Shown here: piece by piece, positions 9,817 through 17,660 of the stretch
How positions within the stretch are numbered: position 1 is the stretch's first letter
How the letters are laid out: each line of letters opens with the position of its first letter
Origin: Sulfitobacter alexandrii
GTDB lineage: Bacteria > Pseudomonadota > Alphaproteobacteria > Rhodobacterales > Rhodobacteraceae
Direction of reading: 5' to 3'
DNA: 64,000 nucleotides
Assembly: GCF_001886735.1 (NCBI RefSeq)
Contig: NZ_CP018076.1
Location: 3,348,001-3,412,000 of the forward strand
Translations under genes and position numbers: made by a program
Notes under the pieces: generated by a model
Seen by the model: only the letters and a program-made list of their open reading frames with translations
What the model was told of the DNA's origin: nothing
Database searches by the model: none

Positions 9817-11228
9817 GACATGTCCTCCAACCGCAGCCGCGCGATGCGCTCCACCTGCCCGCAGGCGGTGGCGAATTCGGTCGCGGTGTCCTGTGCGATC
9901 CGCGTCTCGAAGGCGCGCAGGATTCCGGCCTTGTCATGGTCGCGGACCGCGATGATGAACGGAAAGCCGTGCTTGGCCACGTAATCGGCATTCAGCGCCT
10001 CGAACTTTGCCCGCTCGGCATCGGTCAGGGCATCCAGCCCCGCGCTGGCCTGCTCCGCCGTGCTTGCCTCGGTCAGGCGTTTGGCGTTCGCCAGCTTGCC
10101 CGCGAGGTCGGGGTGCGCCTGCAGGACATCCAGACGCTCCGCCTCACTGGCGGAACGGAACATCCGCGCCAGCGCGTTGTGCAGCCCTGCCGGACAATCA
10201 TGGGCGGGGCCCAGTTCCAGCGCATGGGCCCTTTCGGCGATCCAGGGGGAATGCTCGAAGATGCCGCCGTAGGCCTCGACAAAGGCGTCACGGTCCATCT
10301 GGCTGGGCCGCACCCGATCCGGCTGCGGCGGATGCTCGGCGCGCCAATGATCCGCGATGTCGATGCGGCGGGGCGTCCAGACCCCTTCGAACCCCTTGAT
10401 GTATTCCACGAACCGTTTCAGTGCCTGGATCCGGCCGGGCCGCCCCACCAGCCGGCAATGCAGACCGACCGACATCATCTTGGCCGCGCCTTGCGTGCCT
10501 TCGGCGTAGAGCGCATCGAAAGTATCGCGCAGGTAGGCATAGAACTGGTCACCGGAATTGAACCCCTGCGGCGTGGCGAAACGCATGTCGTTGCAGTCCA
10601 GCGTGTAGGGAATGATGAGCTGATCGCGCGGACCCACCCGCATCCAGTAGGGCAGATCGTCATCGTAGGTGTCGGAGACGTAGTCGAACAGACCCGTGCG
10701 CGCGGCCAGCGCCACGGTATTGACCGAGGTGCGCCCGCAGTACCACCCGCGTGGCGCTTCGCCCACCACCTCGGTGTGCAGCCGGATGGCCTCGTCCATG
10801 TCGGCCTGTTCCGCCTCGGCGGTATGGTCTTTGTAATCGATCCATTTCAGCCCGTGGCTGGCGATCTCCCAACCGGCGTCCCGCATCGCCTCCACCTGCC
10901 CGGGGGCGCGGGCGAGCGCGCTGGCCACGCCATAGACGGTCACCGGGATGCCGGCATCGGTGAACAGCCTGTGCAGCCGCCAGAACCCTGCCCGCGCGCC
11001 GTAATCATAGATGCTTTCCATGTTCCAGTGCCGCTGCCCCGGCCAGGGCTGCGCGCCGACGATCTCCGACAGGAAGGCTTCCGAGGCGGCATCGCCATGC
11101 AGCAGGCAGTTCTCGCCGCCCTCCTCGTAGTTCACCACGAATTGCACCGCGATACGCGCGCCTCCGGGCCATCGGGCATCGGGGGGCGTGGGGCCGTAGC
11201 CGTGGAAATCGCGGGGATAGCGGTTCAT
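9813..11228 (-). CDS. puuE: bifunctional allantoinase (PuuE) / OHCU decarboxylase (UraD) fusion
   Basis: A 471-residue fusion. Residues 1–305 are a polysaccharide-deacetylase-fold allantoinase of the PuuE type (YPRDFHGYGPTPPDARWPGGARIAV near the start, NMESIYDYGARAGFWRL, EIASHGLKWIDY). Residues about 311–471 are a UraD domain with FVEAYGGIFEHSPWIAERA, the conserved His372 in QAHPDLAGK, and HGFPFIIAVR. UraD converts OHCU to (S)-allantoin and PuuE opens allantoin to allantoate, so two consecutive steps sit in one chain. I start at ATG 11228 because AAGGA lies eight bases upstream; an in-frame ATG at 11264 would add twelve unconvincing residues. Confidence 0.93.
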   Translation of the reverse strand: MNRYPRDFHGYGPTPPDARWPGGARIAVQFVVNYEEGGENCLLHGDAASEAFLSEIVGAQPWPGQRHWNMESIYDYGARAGFWRLHRLFTDAGIPVTVYGVASALARAPGQVEAMRDAGWEIASHGLKWIDYKDHTAEAEQADMDEAIRLHTEVVGEAPRGWYCGRTSVNTVALAARTGLFDYVSDTYDDDLPYWMRVGPRDQLIIPYTLDCNDMRFATPQGFNSGDQFYAYLRDTFDALYAEGTQGAAKMMSVGLHCRLVGRPGRIQALKRFVEYIKGFEGVWTPRRIDIADHWRAEHPPQPDRVRPSQMDRDAFVEAYGGIFEHSPWIAERAHALELGPAHDCPAGLHNALARMFRSASEAERLDVLQAHPDLAGKLANAKRLTEASTAEQASAGLDALTDAERAKFEALNADYVAKHGFPFIIAVRDHDKAGILRAFETRIAQDTATEFATACGQVERIARLRLEDMS

Positions 11229-11309
11229 GTCGGATGTCCTTGTCTTGCGCGGCCCACACTGCACAAATCGCGGGGGAGGCGCAATTTTCCTTCTGCCGCA
11301 AACAGCGGT

Positions 11310-11338
11310 CGGGCTGCATCCGCAGGGGATGCAGCCCG
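11310..11338. repeat. perfect 12-bp inverted repeat (hairpin) upstream of puuE–uraD
   Basis: Arms CGGGCTGCATCC (11310–11321) and GGATGCAGCCCG (11327–11338) are exact complements around the 5-nt loop GCAGG. No T-run follows on either strand, so it is not a standard terminator. It lies 82–110 nt upstream of the puuE start codon and could be an operator or leader hairpin. Confidence 0.6.
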
Positions 11339-11563
11339 ATGCCAGATTGACTGCTGCGGCCTGTGTTTATGGATTAGACTGGGATTATTAGGCGCGGGCC
11401 AACCTGAGTGACTGCCGGGGCATGACGCGTTTCGCGAGACATTGCTGAATACATGGAGCTGACAAAAATCAACGTGGCGTCCCCCCAGACGACATATCGG
11501 AACCCCGATCATGCACGTATGGCGTGCAGATTGCGGGGTTGGACCCATATATAGGCAAAGGAT

Positions 11564-11637
11564 GATTCGCAGGTCAAAGGAAAACGAATCACTTCGACCG
11601 GAAAATGCGAATCACCCGCGTTCATGGCCGGATTCGC
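11564..11637. promoter_or_regulatory. clustered GCGAATC / GATTCGC heptamers upstream of uraH
   Basis: GATTCGC occurs at 11564–11570 and 11631–11637, and its complement GCGAATC at 11607–11613; a partial copy CGAATCAC lies at about 11585–11592. The copies alternate in orientation, as half-sites for a dimeric regulator would. They are 85–160 bp upstream of the uraH start. Which regulator binds, if any, is not visible. Confidence 0.4.
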
Positions 11638-11722
11638 GGCGTGCCCGCACCGACCCGGCATTGACGCCGAGGGGTGCGGCCTTATCCTGTGATGCGTTCC
11701 CGACCCTGCGCAGGAGACCTTG

Positions 11723-12082
11723 ATGGCCGACGGATACCTGACGACCCATGTTCTGGATACCGCGATGGGCCAGCCCGCCCGCGCGCTGGCGGTGACGCTC
11801 TACCGGATCGAGGGCGACGCGCGGATCAGGCTGGCGGATATGCAGACCAATGCCGATGGGCGCACGGACACGCCGATCCTCCCGCGGGAGGGGTTCGCGC
11901 CCGGCACCTACGAACTGGTCTTTGCGGTCGGTGCCTACTTGGACCGGGTCGGCAGCCCGGCCGAAAGCCCGCGGTTCCTCGATGAGGTGCCGATCCGTTT
12001 CGGCATCTCCGACGCCACGGCGCACTACCACGTGCCGCTGCTGTTGTCGCCCTACGGGTATTCAACCTACCGGGGCAGCTGA
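11723..12082 (+). CDS. uraH: 5-hydroxyisourate hydrolase (transthyretin-like)
   Basis: A 119-residue transthyretin-fold enzyme that hydrolyses 5-hydroxyisourate, the PuuD product, to OHCU, which UraD then decarboxylates. Diagnostic features are the N-terminal [13 protein letters not shown] (active-site His), the central Asn/Arg-containing QTNADGRTD and the C-terminal YGYSTYRGS, the YRGS tetrapeptide that separates the enzyme from transthyretin. CAGGAG at 11711–11716, six bases before ATG 11723, fixes the start. It is divergent from the other urate genes. Its 3' end overlaps the convergent sitD-like gene by 21 bp. Confidence 0.95.
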   Translation: MADGYLTTHVLDTAMGQPARALAVTLYRIEGDARIRLADMQTNADGRTDTPILPREGFAPGTYELVFAVGAYLDRVGSPAESPRFLDEVPIRFGISDATAHYHVPLLLSPYGYSTYRGS

Positions 12083-12991
12083 GCCGCGCCGCCGGTGCGG
12101 TCCGCCCAGCGCCGCCAGCGCGAGGATCAGGCCGGATACCGTCGCGATCATCCCCGCGGCCGACACGCTGTCCTGCAGGCCGATCCACAGCGGGCCGTAG
12201 CCCGCCAGCACGTAGCCCAGGATCGCCGATAGGGTGGCAAAGCCGACGGACCAGGCGATCTGATGCTCCAGCCGGTTGGTCATCAGCCGGGCGGCGGCGG
12301 ACGGACAGATGAACATCGCGATCACGATGATGCTGCCGACCGCGTCAAACGCGGCCACCGCGGCAATCGCGGATATGATGACGAGGGCCAGTCCCAGTGC
12401 CCCGGTGCGCAACCCGATGGTGCGCGCGAACCCCTCGTCGAACGTGCTGATCTTGAGAGGCCGCCAGAACAGCGCGATGAAAGCCGCCACGAGAACCAGC
12501 GTCGCCGCCATGCGCGGCAGTTCCACCGGGAGGGCACCCAGCGCCTGCGGGTCGAGCAACGAGCCCCAGCCCGTCGCGTCCAGCCAGATCAGGCTTTCGA
12601 GGTTGCCGTAAAGCGCGTGCTCCACGTCCAGATGCACGGAGGACGTGTCGGATTGCTCCAGCAGGAGCACGCCTGCCGCGAACATCGTGGTAAAGACGAC
12701 CCCCATGGCCGCGCCGGTTTCGATCCCGCCAAGGCGGCGTACCGCCTCGATCGCACCCACGGCCAGCACCGCCGCCCCCGCGGCCCCCAGAAGCATCGGC
12801 AGGGTGCCGACCGAGCCGCCGATCAGAAAGGCGACGACGATTCCCGGCAAGACGACGTGGCTGATCGCATCGCCGATCAACGCTTGTCGCCGCAGCACGA
12901 GGAAATTGCCCGGCAGGGCGCAGGCCACGGCCACGCAGATACCCGTCAGCAACGGCACAAGGCTCAACGGAACGAATTCCTCACCGCTCAT
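12062..12991 (-). CDS. sitD: metal ABC transporter permease (SitD/MntB-type)
   Basis: A 309-residue ABC-3 family permease with about eight hydrophobic segments and the family stretch [25 protein letters not shown]. The other membrane subunit of this importer is the preceding gene, with which it overlaps by 4 nt. The tandem of two ABC-3 permeases after one ATPase and one binding protein is the SitABCD/MntABC layout for Mn (sometimes Zn or Fe) uptake. Its stop codon lies inside the convergent uraH gene. The metal is inferred from the binding protein and operator. Confidence 0.88.
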   Translation of the reverse strand: MSGEEFVPLSLVPLLTGICVAVACALPGNFLVLRRQALIGDAISHVVLPGIVVAFLIGGSVGTLPMLLGAAGAAVLAVGAIEAVRRLGGIETGAAMGVVFTTMFAAGVLLLEQSDTSSVHLDVEHALYGNLESLIWLDATGWGSLLDPQALGALPVELPRMAATLVLVAAFIALFWRPLKISTFDEGFARTIGLRTGALGLALVIISAIAAVAAFDAVGSIIVIAMFICPSAAARLMTNRLEHQIAWSVGFATLSAILGYVLAGYGPLWIGLQDSVSAAGMIATVSGLILALAALGGPHRRRGSAAPVG

Positions 12992-14190
12992 GCCGGCATC
13001 CCCACCTTGGGAAGGCGCGCGTCCACCTCGGCAAGCTGATCGGCGGTCAGCACCGTTTCGATGTCCGTCAGCCCGTCGTCCTGCGCCGCGGCGGCCTCGA
13101 ACGCGGGGTCGCTACGGATCACCTGCCAGCGGCTTTCGTCACGCAGGGCGCGCGCGGCGCGGGCGCGTCCCCGGTCGGTCGGCACCCCGTCGGGCAACGC
13201 GAGCCCCCGCGCCTGCAAGAGCCGCAGCGTCATCCTTTCGTAGATCGGCTGGCCATGCGCCAATGCCAGCAGACCCTGACGCAGGTGCACCCGGCGCTGG
13301 TGCGCGCGGTGCCGGACAAGCGCGGACACGACCCCGCGCCCCGGCGCCGCCAGCAGCGAAAGTGCGAAAAGGGCAAACCCGACCAGAACGATGATCGGTC
13401 CGGTCGGCAGATCGGGGATGGCGGCGGACAGTGCCGCGCCGACATAGGCCGACACGCCGCCCACCGCCCCCGAGATCACGACGACCCGGTCGGTCCGTTC
13501 GGTCCAGAACCGCGCGGTGACCGGCGGTATGATGAGCAATGCCACGATCAGGATCAGGCCGACCAGCTTGAGCCCCACCACCGTCACCGCGAGGACCAGC
13601 CCCATCATCGCAAGGTCCGTGCGGGGCACGTTCTGGCCGATCGACGTCGCGTACTCCGGATCGAACGAGGCCAGCGTCAGCGGCCGGCGCATCAGGACCA
13701 CCAGCGCGAGGGTCAGCGCGGCGGAAACGGCGATGATCAGCGCATCGCTGCGCAACATCCCCGCGGTGGAGCCGAGCAGGAAACCTTCCAGTCCGGCCTG
13801 CCGGCCCGAGGACATGGTCTGTATCACCGTCAGCAGCACGATACCGAAACCGAAGAAGACGGACAGCACCGACCCGATCGCGGCATCCTCGGCAAGTCGG
13901 GTCCGGCCGGAGAGCCAGGACACCAGCAGCAGACCTGCCACCGCAGACAGCGCCGCGCCCGACAAGAGCCCCACCAGATTGCGGCCGTCGCCGCCCAGCG
14001 TCACCATCACCATGAAGGCCAGCGCCACACCCGGCAGGGTCGCGTGGCTTATGGCATCGCTGACCAGTGCGCGCTTGCGCAGGAACAGAAAGGTGCCCCC
14101 GACGCCCGCCGCCATCCCCAGCAACGTCGCCCCCAGTGTCACGAGAGTGGCGTTGTAGCCCAGTTGCAGCAGCAGCGCTTCCGCGATCAT
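12988..14190 (-). CDS. sitC: metal ABC transporter permease with DtxR-like C-terminal domain (SitC/MntC-type)
   Basis: A 400-residue protein, about 110 residues longer than plain ABC-3 permeases. The first 285 residues or so are the permease, including FLFLRKRALVSDAISHATLPGVALAFM. The remainder is soluble: after a basic RHRAHQRRVHLRQGLL segment comes LRLLQARGLALPDGVPTDRGRARAARALRDESRWQVI, which resembles the winged-helix end of DtxR/MntR regulators (T…GR..A…LRxxxxW). Such permease–DtxR fusions are known in manganese importers, but what the domain does is unsettled. The gene overlaps both neighbours by 4 nt. Confidence 0.85.
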   Translation of the reverse strand: MIAEALLLQLGYNATLVTLGATLLGMAAGVGGTFLFLRKRALVSDAISHATLPGVALAFMVMVTLGGDGRNLVGLLSGAALSAVAGLLLVSWLSGRTRLAEDAAIGSVLSVFFGFGIVLLTVIQTMSSGRQAGLEGFLLGSTAGMLRSDALIIAVSAALTLALVVLMRRPLTLASFDPEYATSIGQNVPRTDLAMMGLVLAVTVVGLKLVGLILIVALLIIPPVTARFWTERTDRVVVISGAVGGVSAYVGAALSAAIPDLPTGPIIVLVGFALFALSLLAAPGRGVVSALVRHRAHQRRVHLRQGLLALAHGQPIYERMTLRLLQARGLALPDGVPTDRGRARAARALRDESRWQVIRSDPAFEAAAAQDDGLTDIETVLTADQLAEVDARLPKVGMPA

Positions 14191-14987
14191 GACAGGGCCA
14201 GCGCCTCCATCTGCGCGCCGGCCAGCCGTCCGCCGTAAGCGTTCTGCAGGTTCGCGGTGACAAAGGTGGTCGCCACCGGCCCTTCCGCGATCCGCCGGGT
14301 GTTGATGAGAAAGACGTTGTCGAAATAGTCCGTGACCGTTGACAGGTCATGGTGAACCGCCACCACCGTCTTGCCCGCGTCCCGCAGCGACTTGAGCACG
14401 CCGATGATCGCCTTTTCCGTCGCCGCATCGACCCCGGCGAAAGGTTCGTCCAGCAGGTAGAGATCCGCATCCTGCGCCAGCGCCCGCGCGAGGAAGACAC
14501 GCTGCTGCTGCCCGCCGGACAACTGGCCGATCTGCCGGTCCGCGAAATCCTCCATCCCGACCCGCGCAAGGCAGTCCCCGGCCCGCGCACGGTGGGTGGG
14601 GCGAATGCGCCCCAGCAGACCCAGTTGCGGATAGAGCCCCATCAGCACGACGTCGATCACGCGCGTCGGGAAATCCCAGTCCACGCTGGCCCGTTGCGGC
14701 ACGTAGGCGATGCGATGGCGCTGTTTTTCCACCGGCTTGCCGTAGACGGTCGCGGCGCCCGCCAGCGGCGTCAGGATGCCCAGCGCCGCCTTCAGCAGGG
14801 TGGACTTGCCCGCGCCGTTGGGGCCAATGATGGCCGTCATCCGCCCCGGTTCGACCGTCATGTCGACGGAGAAGATCGCGGGTTTCTGGCCGTAGGATAC
14901 CGTCATACCACGCACCGCGAGCGGGCTGGAGTCGCGGTGATTCGCATCGGTTTCCGGCGGTCGTTCGGTGGCGAGCCTGAGGGACAT
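14187..14987 (-). CDS. sitB: metal ABC transporter ATP-binding protein (SitB/MntB-type)
   Basis: A 266-residue ABC ATPase with Walker A GPNGAGKST, the Q-loop region YVPQRASVDWDFP, the signature LSGGQQQR, Walker B LYLLDEPFAG and switch His in VAVHHDLS. The RASVDWDFP sequence after the Q-loop is typical of the manganese/zinc ABC-3 subfamily. It energises the two permeases encoded downstream, overlapping the first by 4 nt, and follows the binding-protein gene after 3 bp. An N-terminal extension of about 25 polar residues precedes the nucleotide-binding fold; the true start could be a few codons later. Confidence 0.92.
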   Translation of the reverse strand: MSLRLATERPPETDANHRDSSPLAVRGMTVSYGQKPAIFSVDMTVEPGRMTAIIGPNGAGKSTLLKAALGILTPLAGAATVYGKPVEKQRHRIAYVPQRASVDWDFPTRVIDVVLMGLYPQLGLLGRIRPTHRARAGDCLARVGMEDFADRQIGQLSGGQQQRVFLARALAQDADLYLLDEPFAGVDAATEKAIIGVLKSLRDAGKTVVAVHHDLSTVTDYFDNVFLINTRRIAEGPVATTFVTANLQNAYGGRLAGAQMEALALS

Positions 14988-14990
14988 GGA

Positions 14991-15971
14991 TCAGCTTGCC
15001 CCGGACAGCTTGCCCGCCATGCCGCCGGCGGACAGATCCGCGCCCAGCGCCCGGGCGATGGTGGTGACGTTGTGGTCGATCATCCCGATGTAGGTTCCCT
15101 CGTAGGTACCCTCCTGCCCCATCGCATCCGAGTAGAGCGATCCGCCGATCACCACCTCGTGCCCCCGCGCGGCGGCGCCTTCGATGAGCGCGCGCATGTT
15201 GCGATCCGAGACCGATGTCTCGACGAAGACAGCGCCGATCCGGCGCTCCACCAGCAGGTCCACCAGTTCGGAGATCCGGTTCAGCCCCGCCTCGGAATTC
15301 GTGGAAATCCCTTGGATGCCGATCACCTCGAACCCGTATTCCCGGCCGAAATAGCTGAATGCGTCATGCGCCGTGACCAGCACGCGGGCCTCTTCGGGCA
15401 CGCGGGCCAGCGCGTCGCGGGCATAGCCCGACAGCGTGGCAAGCTCGCGCCGGTAGTCCTGCGCGTTGGCGGCAAAGGTTTCGGCCATGTCGGGGCGCAC
15501 GTCCGTGAGGGCGACAGCGATCTCGGTCACCACGTCGGACCAGATTTCGGGCGTCATCCAGACGTGCGGATCGTAGCGGCCCGCGTAGTCGGGATGTTCC
15601 AGCAGCCTGCCCTTGTCCAGCGCCTCGGCGACCGCCACGACACTGCGCTTGCCGCCCAGCTCCTCGAAGAACCGTTCCATCTGCGCCTCGAGGAAGAGAC
15701 CGTGCCACAGGGTCAGGTCGGCCCGCGTCATCGCCACGATGTCGCTGCGGGTCTGGCGGTAGCCGTGCGGGTCGACGCCCGGTCCCATCAGGGCCCGGAC
15801 TTCCACCGCGTCCCCGCCGACCCGGCGCGCGCCGTCGGCGATCATGCCAGTGGTCGCCACCACGTTCAGCACGGGCGCCGCGCGCAGCGCGCTCGCCGTC
15901 GCCAGCAGCGACAGGCCGCCCAGAAGGGTGGCGCGGCGGGTAAGGTTCAGGGTCCGGGGATCAATGCTCAT
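14991..15971 (-). CDS. sitA: metal ABC transporter substrate-binding protein (cluster A-I, SitA/TroA-like)
   Basis: A 326-residue periplasmic binding protein. An RRATLLGG twin-arginine stretch followed by a hydrophobic core and ASALRAA is a likely Tat signal. Probable metal ligands by family alignment are His69 (DPHGYR), His136 (DPHVWM), His202 (TAHDAFSYF) and Asp282 (LYSDAMG), the TroA-type set that accepts Mn and Zn. There is no His-rich loop as in many ZnuA proteins, which favours manganese. I chose ATG 15971; the open frame continues upstream into the histidine kinase gene but begins the signal peptide only here. A palindromic operator lies 40–58 nt upstream. Confidence 0.9.
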   Translation of the reverse strand: MSIDPRTLNLTRRATLLGGLSLLATASALRAAPVLNVVATTGMIADGARRVGGDAVEVRALMGPGVDPHGYRQTRSDIVAMTRADLTLWHGLFLEAQMERFFEELGGKRSVVAVAEALDKGRLLEHPDYAGRYDPHVWMTPEIWSDVVTEIAVALTDVRPDMAETFAANAQDYRRELATLSGYARDALARVPEEARVLVTAHDAFSYFGREYGFEVIGIQGISTNSEAGLNRISELVDLLVERRIGAVFVETSVSDRNMRALIEGAAARGHEVVIGGSLYSDAMGQEGTYEGTYIGMIDHNVTTIARALGADLSAGGMAGKLSGAS

Positions 15972-16010
15972 GCCGCATATATGAGCGTGCTTTCGCGTTC
16001 CGTCAATGCA

Positions 16011-16045
16011 ATTGCGAATTATTCGCAATATTGATCGAGCGTCAA
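16011..16045 (-). promoter_or_regulatory. sigma70-like promoter with Fur-family-type palindromic operator for the sit operon
   Basis: On the minus strand TTGACG (16045–16040) and AATAAT (16023–16018) are spaced by 16 bp, a good housekeeping promoter. A perfect interrupted palindrome ATTGCGAA-TTA-TTCGCAAT (16011–16029) covers the −10. Such AT-rich 19-bp palindromes at manganese importers are bound by Mur (the Fur-family manganese regulator) in alphaproteobacteria, which would repress when the metal is plentiful. The −35 overlaps the stop codon of the upstream kinase gene. Confidence 0.65.
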
Positions 16046-16980
16046 AATGATATCTCGAACACCGCGCCACCCGGGGCGGGAAGGTGCGCGATGGTCCCCC
16101 CGTGCGCCCCGATCAGCGCCCGCACGATGGCCAGCCCCATGCCGGTGCCGCCCTGCGCGCGCGTGGTCGTGAAGAACGGATCGAAAAGGCGCGCCCGGTC
16201 GCCCTCGGCGACGCCGCGCCCGTTGTCGGACACCCTGAGCCTGCCTCCCGCCCAATCGAGCGTGATGCGGTCCGCACCGTGGCCCGCCGCGTTCTGCGAC
16301 AGCTGCCGAAGTACCGCGACGAGGTCGTCCTCCGGCATCGGCACCTTGCCGTCGCGGCCCAGCGCGACCGACAACCCGGTGATCTGTGCGGCGGCGACGG
16401 ACAGCAGCACCTCTCCGCCCTCGCGTGCGAGACCCGCCGCCGCGTGGCGGCGCAGGTCGCTCAGCAGCTGATCCATCCGCGCCGCGGAGTCCGCGATGGT
16501 CGCGGCCAAGGCACGGCGCTCATCGTCGGTCGCGTCCTCCAGCAGCTCCGCCGCCCCGGCGATGGCGGTGAGCGGCGATTTCATCTCGTGGGTGACGTGG
16601 TCGGCATAGGCCCTCATCGTGGCCGCCCGGTTCTGCAGGGTCGCCCCCATGTCGATCACGCTCTGCCCGAGTTCGGAGAATTCCGGGGTGCCGAAATGGG
16701 CGGGTGGCGGGCCGGCGCGCCCGGCCTTCATGTCACGGGCGTGTGCCGTCAGCGCGGTCACCGGGCGCAGCACCAGTCGCCACAGCAGAAACCCGAGGAT
16801 CGCGGCCGAGACCACCGCCAGCCAGAGGATCAGCCATGCCGTTTCCGCCCAGCCGAGCACGTTGCCGGCGACCCGGAAATAGGTCAGCCCCAGCACGGGC
16901 ACCGCGACGATGCCCGCCATGGCACCGGTCACGATCAGCGCCAGCGGCGGCCGCCACTTGCGTGTCACCTCCCCCGGCAT
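16042..16980 (-). CDS. two-component sensor histidine kinase
   Basis: A 312-residue membrane kinase. Two hydrophobic segments (about 10–32 and 45–68) frame a very short external loop, so the signal may be sensed in the membrane or through a partner. A HAMP-like segment RLVLRPVTALTAHARDMKAG follows, then the H-box VTHEMKSPLTAI, an N-box QLSQNAAGHG, the G-box DNGRGV and GTGMGLAIVRALIGAHGG. I use ATG 16980, preceded by AGGA, which overlaps the response-regulator stop by 16 nt. It is the third gene of a coupled DUF4173–regulator–kinase operon. The stimulus is unknown. Confidence 0.88.
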   Translation of the reverse strand: MPGEVTRKWRPPLALIVTGAMAGIVAVPVLGLTYFRVAGNVLGWAETAWLILWLAVVSAAILGFLLWRLVLRPVTALTAHARDMKAGRAGPPPAHFGTPEFSELGQSVIDMGATLQNRAATMRAYADHVTHEMKSPLTAIAGAAELLEDATDDERRALAATIADSAARMDQLLSDLRRHAAAGLAREGGEVLLSVAAAQITGLSVALGRDGKVPMPEDDLVAVLRQLSQNAAGHGADRITLDWAGGRLRVSDNGRGVAEGDRARLFDPFFTTTRAQGGTGMGLAIVRALIGAHGGTIAHLPAPGGAVFEISF

Positions 16981-17660
16981 GGACCCATCCTGATCCCGAC
17001 GCCGTGAACCGTTTCGATGGCATCGGCGCAGCCTGCCTCGGCCAGCTTGGCGCGCAGGTTGCGCAGGTGGCTGTCGAGCGTGCGATCGGAGACGTGAACG
17101 TGCGCGCCGTAGACCGCATCGGTCAGCGTGGGCCGCGGCATCACCTGGTCGGGTCGGGTCATGAGATGAGACAGGATCTTCATCTCGCGTGCCGTGAGGG
17201 CCACGGCCTGCCCGTCCACGGCACACCCGTGACGCCCGGTATCCAGAACCAGCACACCCCGCGACAGCCCGGGTTCCTCCGCCGTCCGCCCACCGGCGCT
17301 GCGCCGCAGGATCGCGCCGATCCGCGCCGTGAGTTCACGCGGAGAGAAGGGCTTGCTCACGTAGTCGTCGCCGCCCAGTTCGAAGCCGAGCACCCGGTCG
17401 ATCTCGTCGTCCCGCGCGGTCAGGAACAGCACCGGCGTCTGGTCCGTGCGTCGCAGCGCCCGGCACAGGGCGAGGCCATCCATTTGCGGCAGACCGATAT
17501 CGAGCACGATCAGGTCATAACGCCCCGACTGCGCCTTGCTCAGGCCTTCGGCCCCGTCGCCGGCCTCGTCGCTTTTCATCCCGGCCTTGTCCAGCGCCAT
17601 GCGGAGCACGGTACGGATCTGCGGGTCGTCGTCTACGATCAGGATATGCGGGGCGGTCAT
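16965..17660 (-). CDS. OmpR-family response regulator
   Basis: A 231-residue regulator with a receiver domain (acidic DDD at 10–12, phosphoacceptor Asp54 in LIVLDIGLPQMDG, Thr in FLTARD, Lys in YVSKPFSPREL) and a C-terminal winged helix (residues about 130–225) containing LTAREMKILSHLMTRPDQVMPRPTL and VHVSDRTLDSHLRNLRAKL. Its start overlaps the DUF4173 gene stop by 4 nt, and its end overlaps the kinase gene. Targets are not visible; its own operon is a likely one. Confidence 0.93.
   Translation of the reverse strand: MTAPHILIVDDDPQIRTVLRMALDKAGMKSDEAGDGAEGLSKAQSGRYDLIVLDIGLPQMDGLALCRALRRTDQTPVLFLTARDDEIDRVLGFELGGDDYVSKPFSPRELTARIGAILRRSAGGRTAEEPGLSRGVLVLDTGRHGCAVDGQAVALTAREMKILSHLMTRPDQVMPRPTLTDAVYGAHVHVSDRTLDSHLRNLRAKLAEAGCADAIETVHGVGIRMGPCRGR

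Larger units (their letters stand above)
11229..11722. other. divergent regulatory intergenic region between puuE–uraD and uraH
   Basis: A 494 bp non-coding stretch between the divergent urate-catabolism genes. It holds a perfect 12-bp inverted repeat near puuE and a group of GCGAATC/GATTCGC heptamers near uraH, both listed separately. A short AT-rich stretch (about 11546–11560, CCCATATATAGG) could hold a promoter. I see no convincing small gene or tRNA here. Confidence 0.5.
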
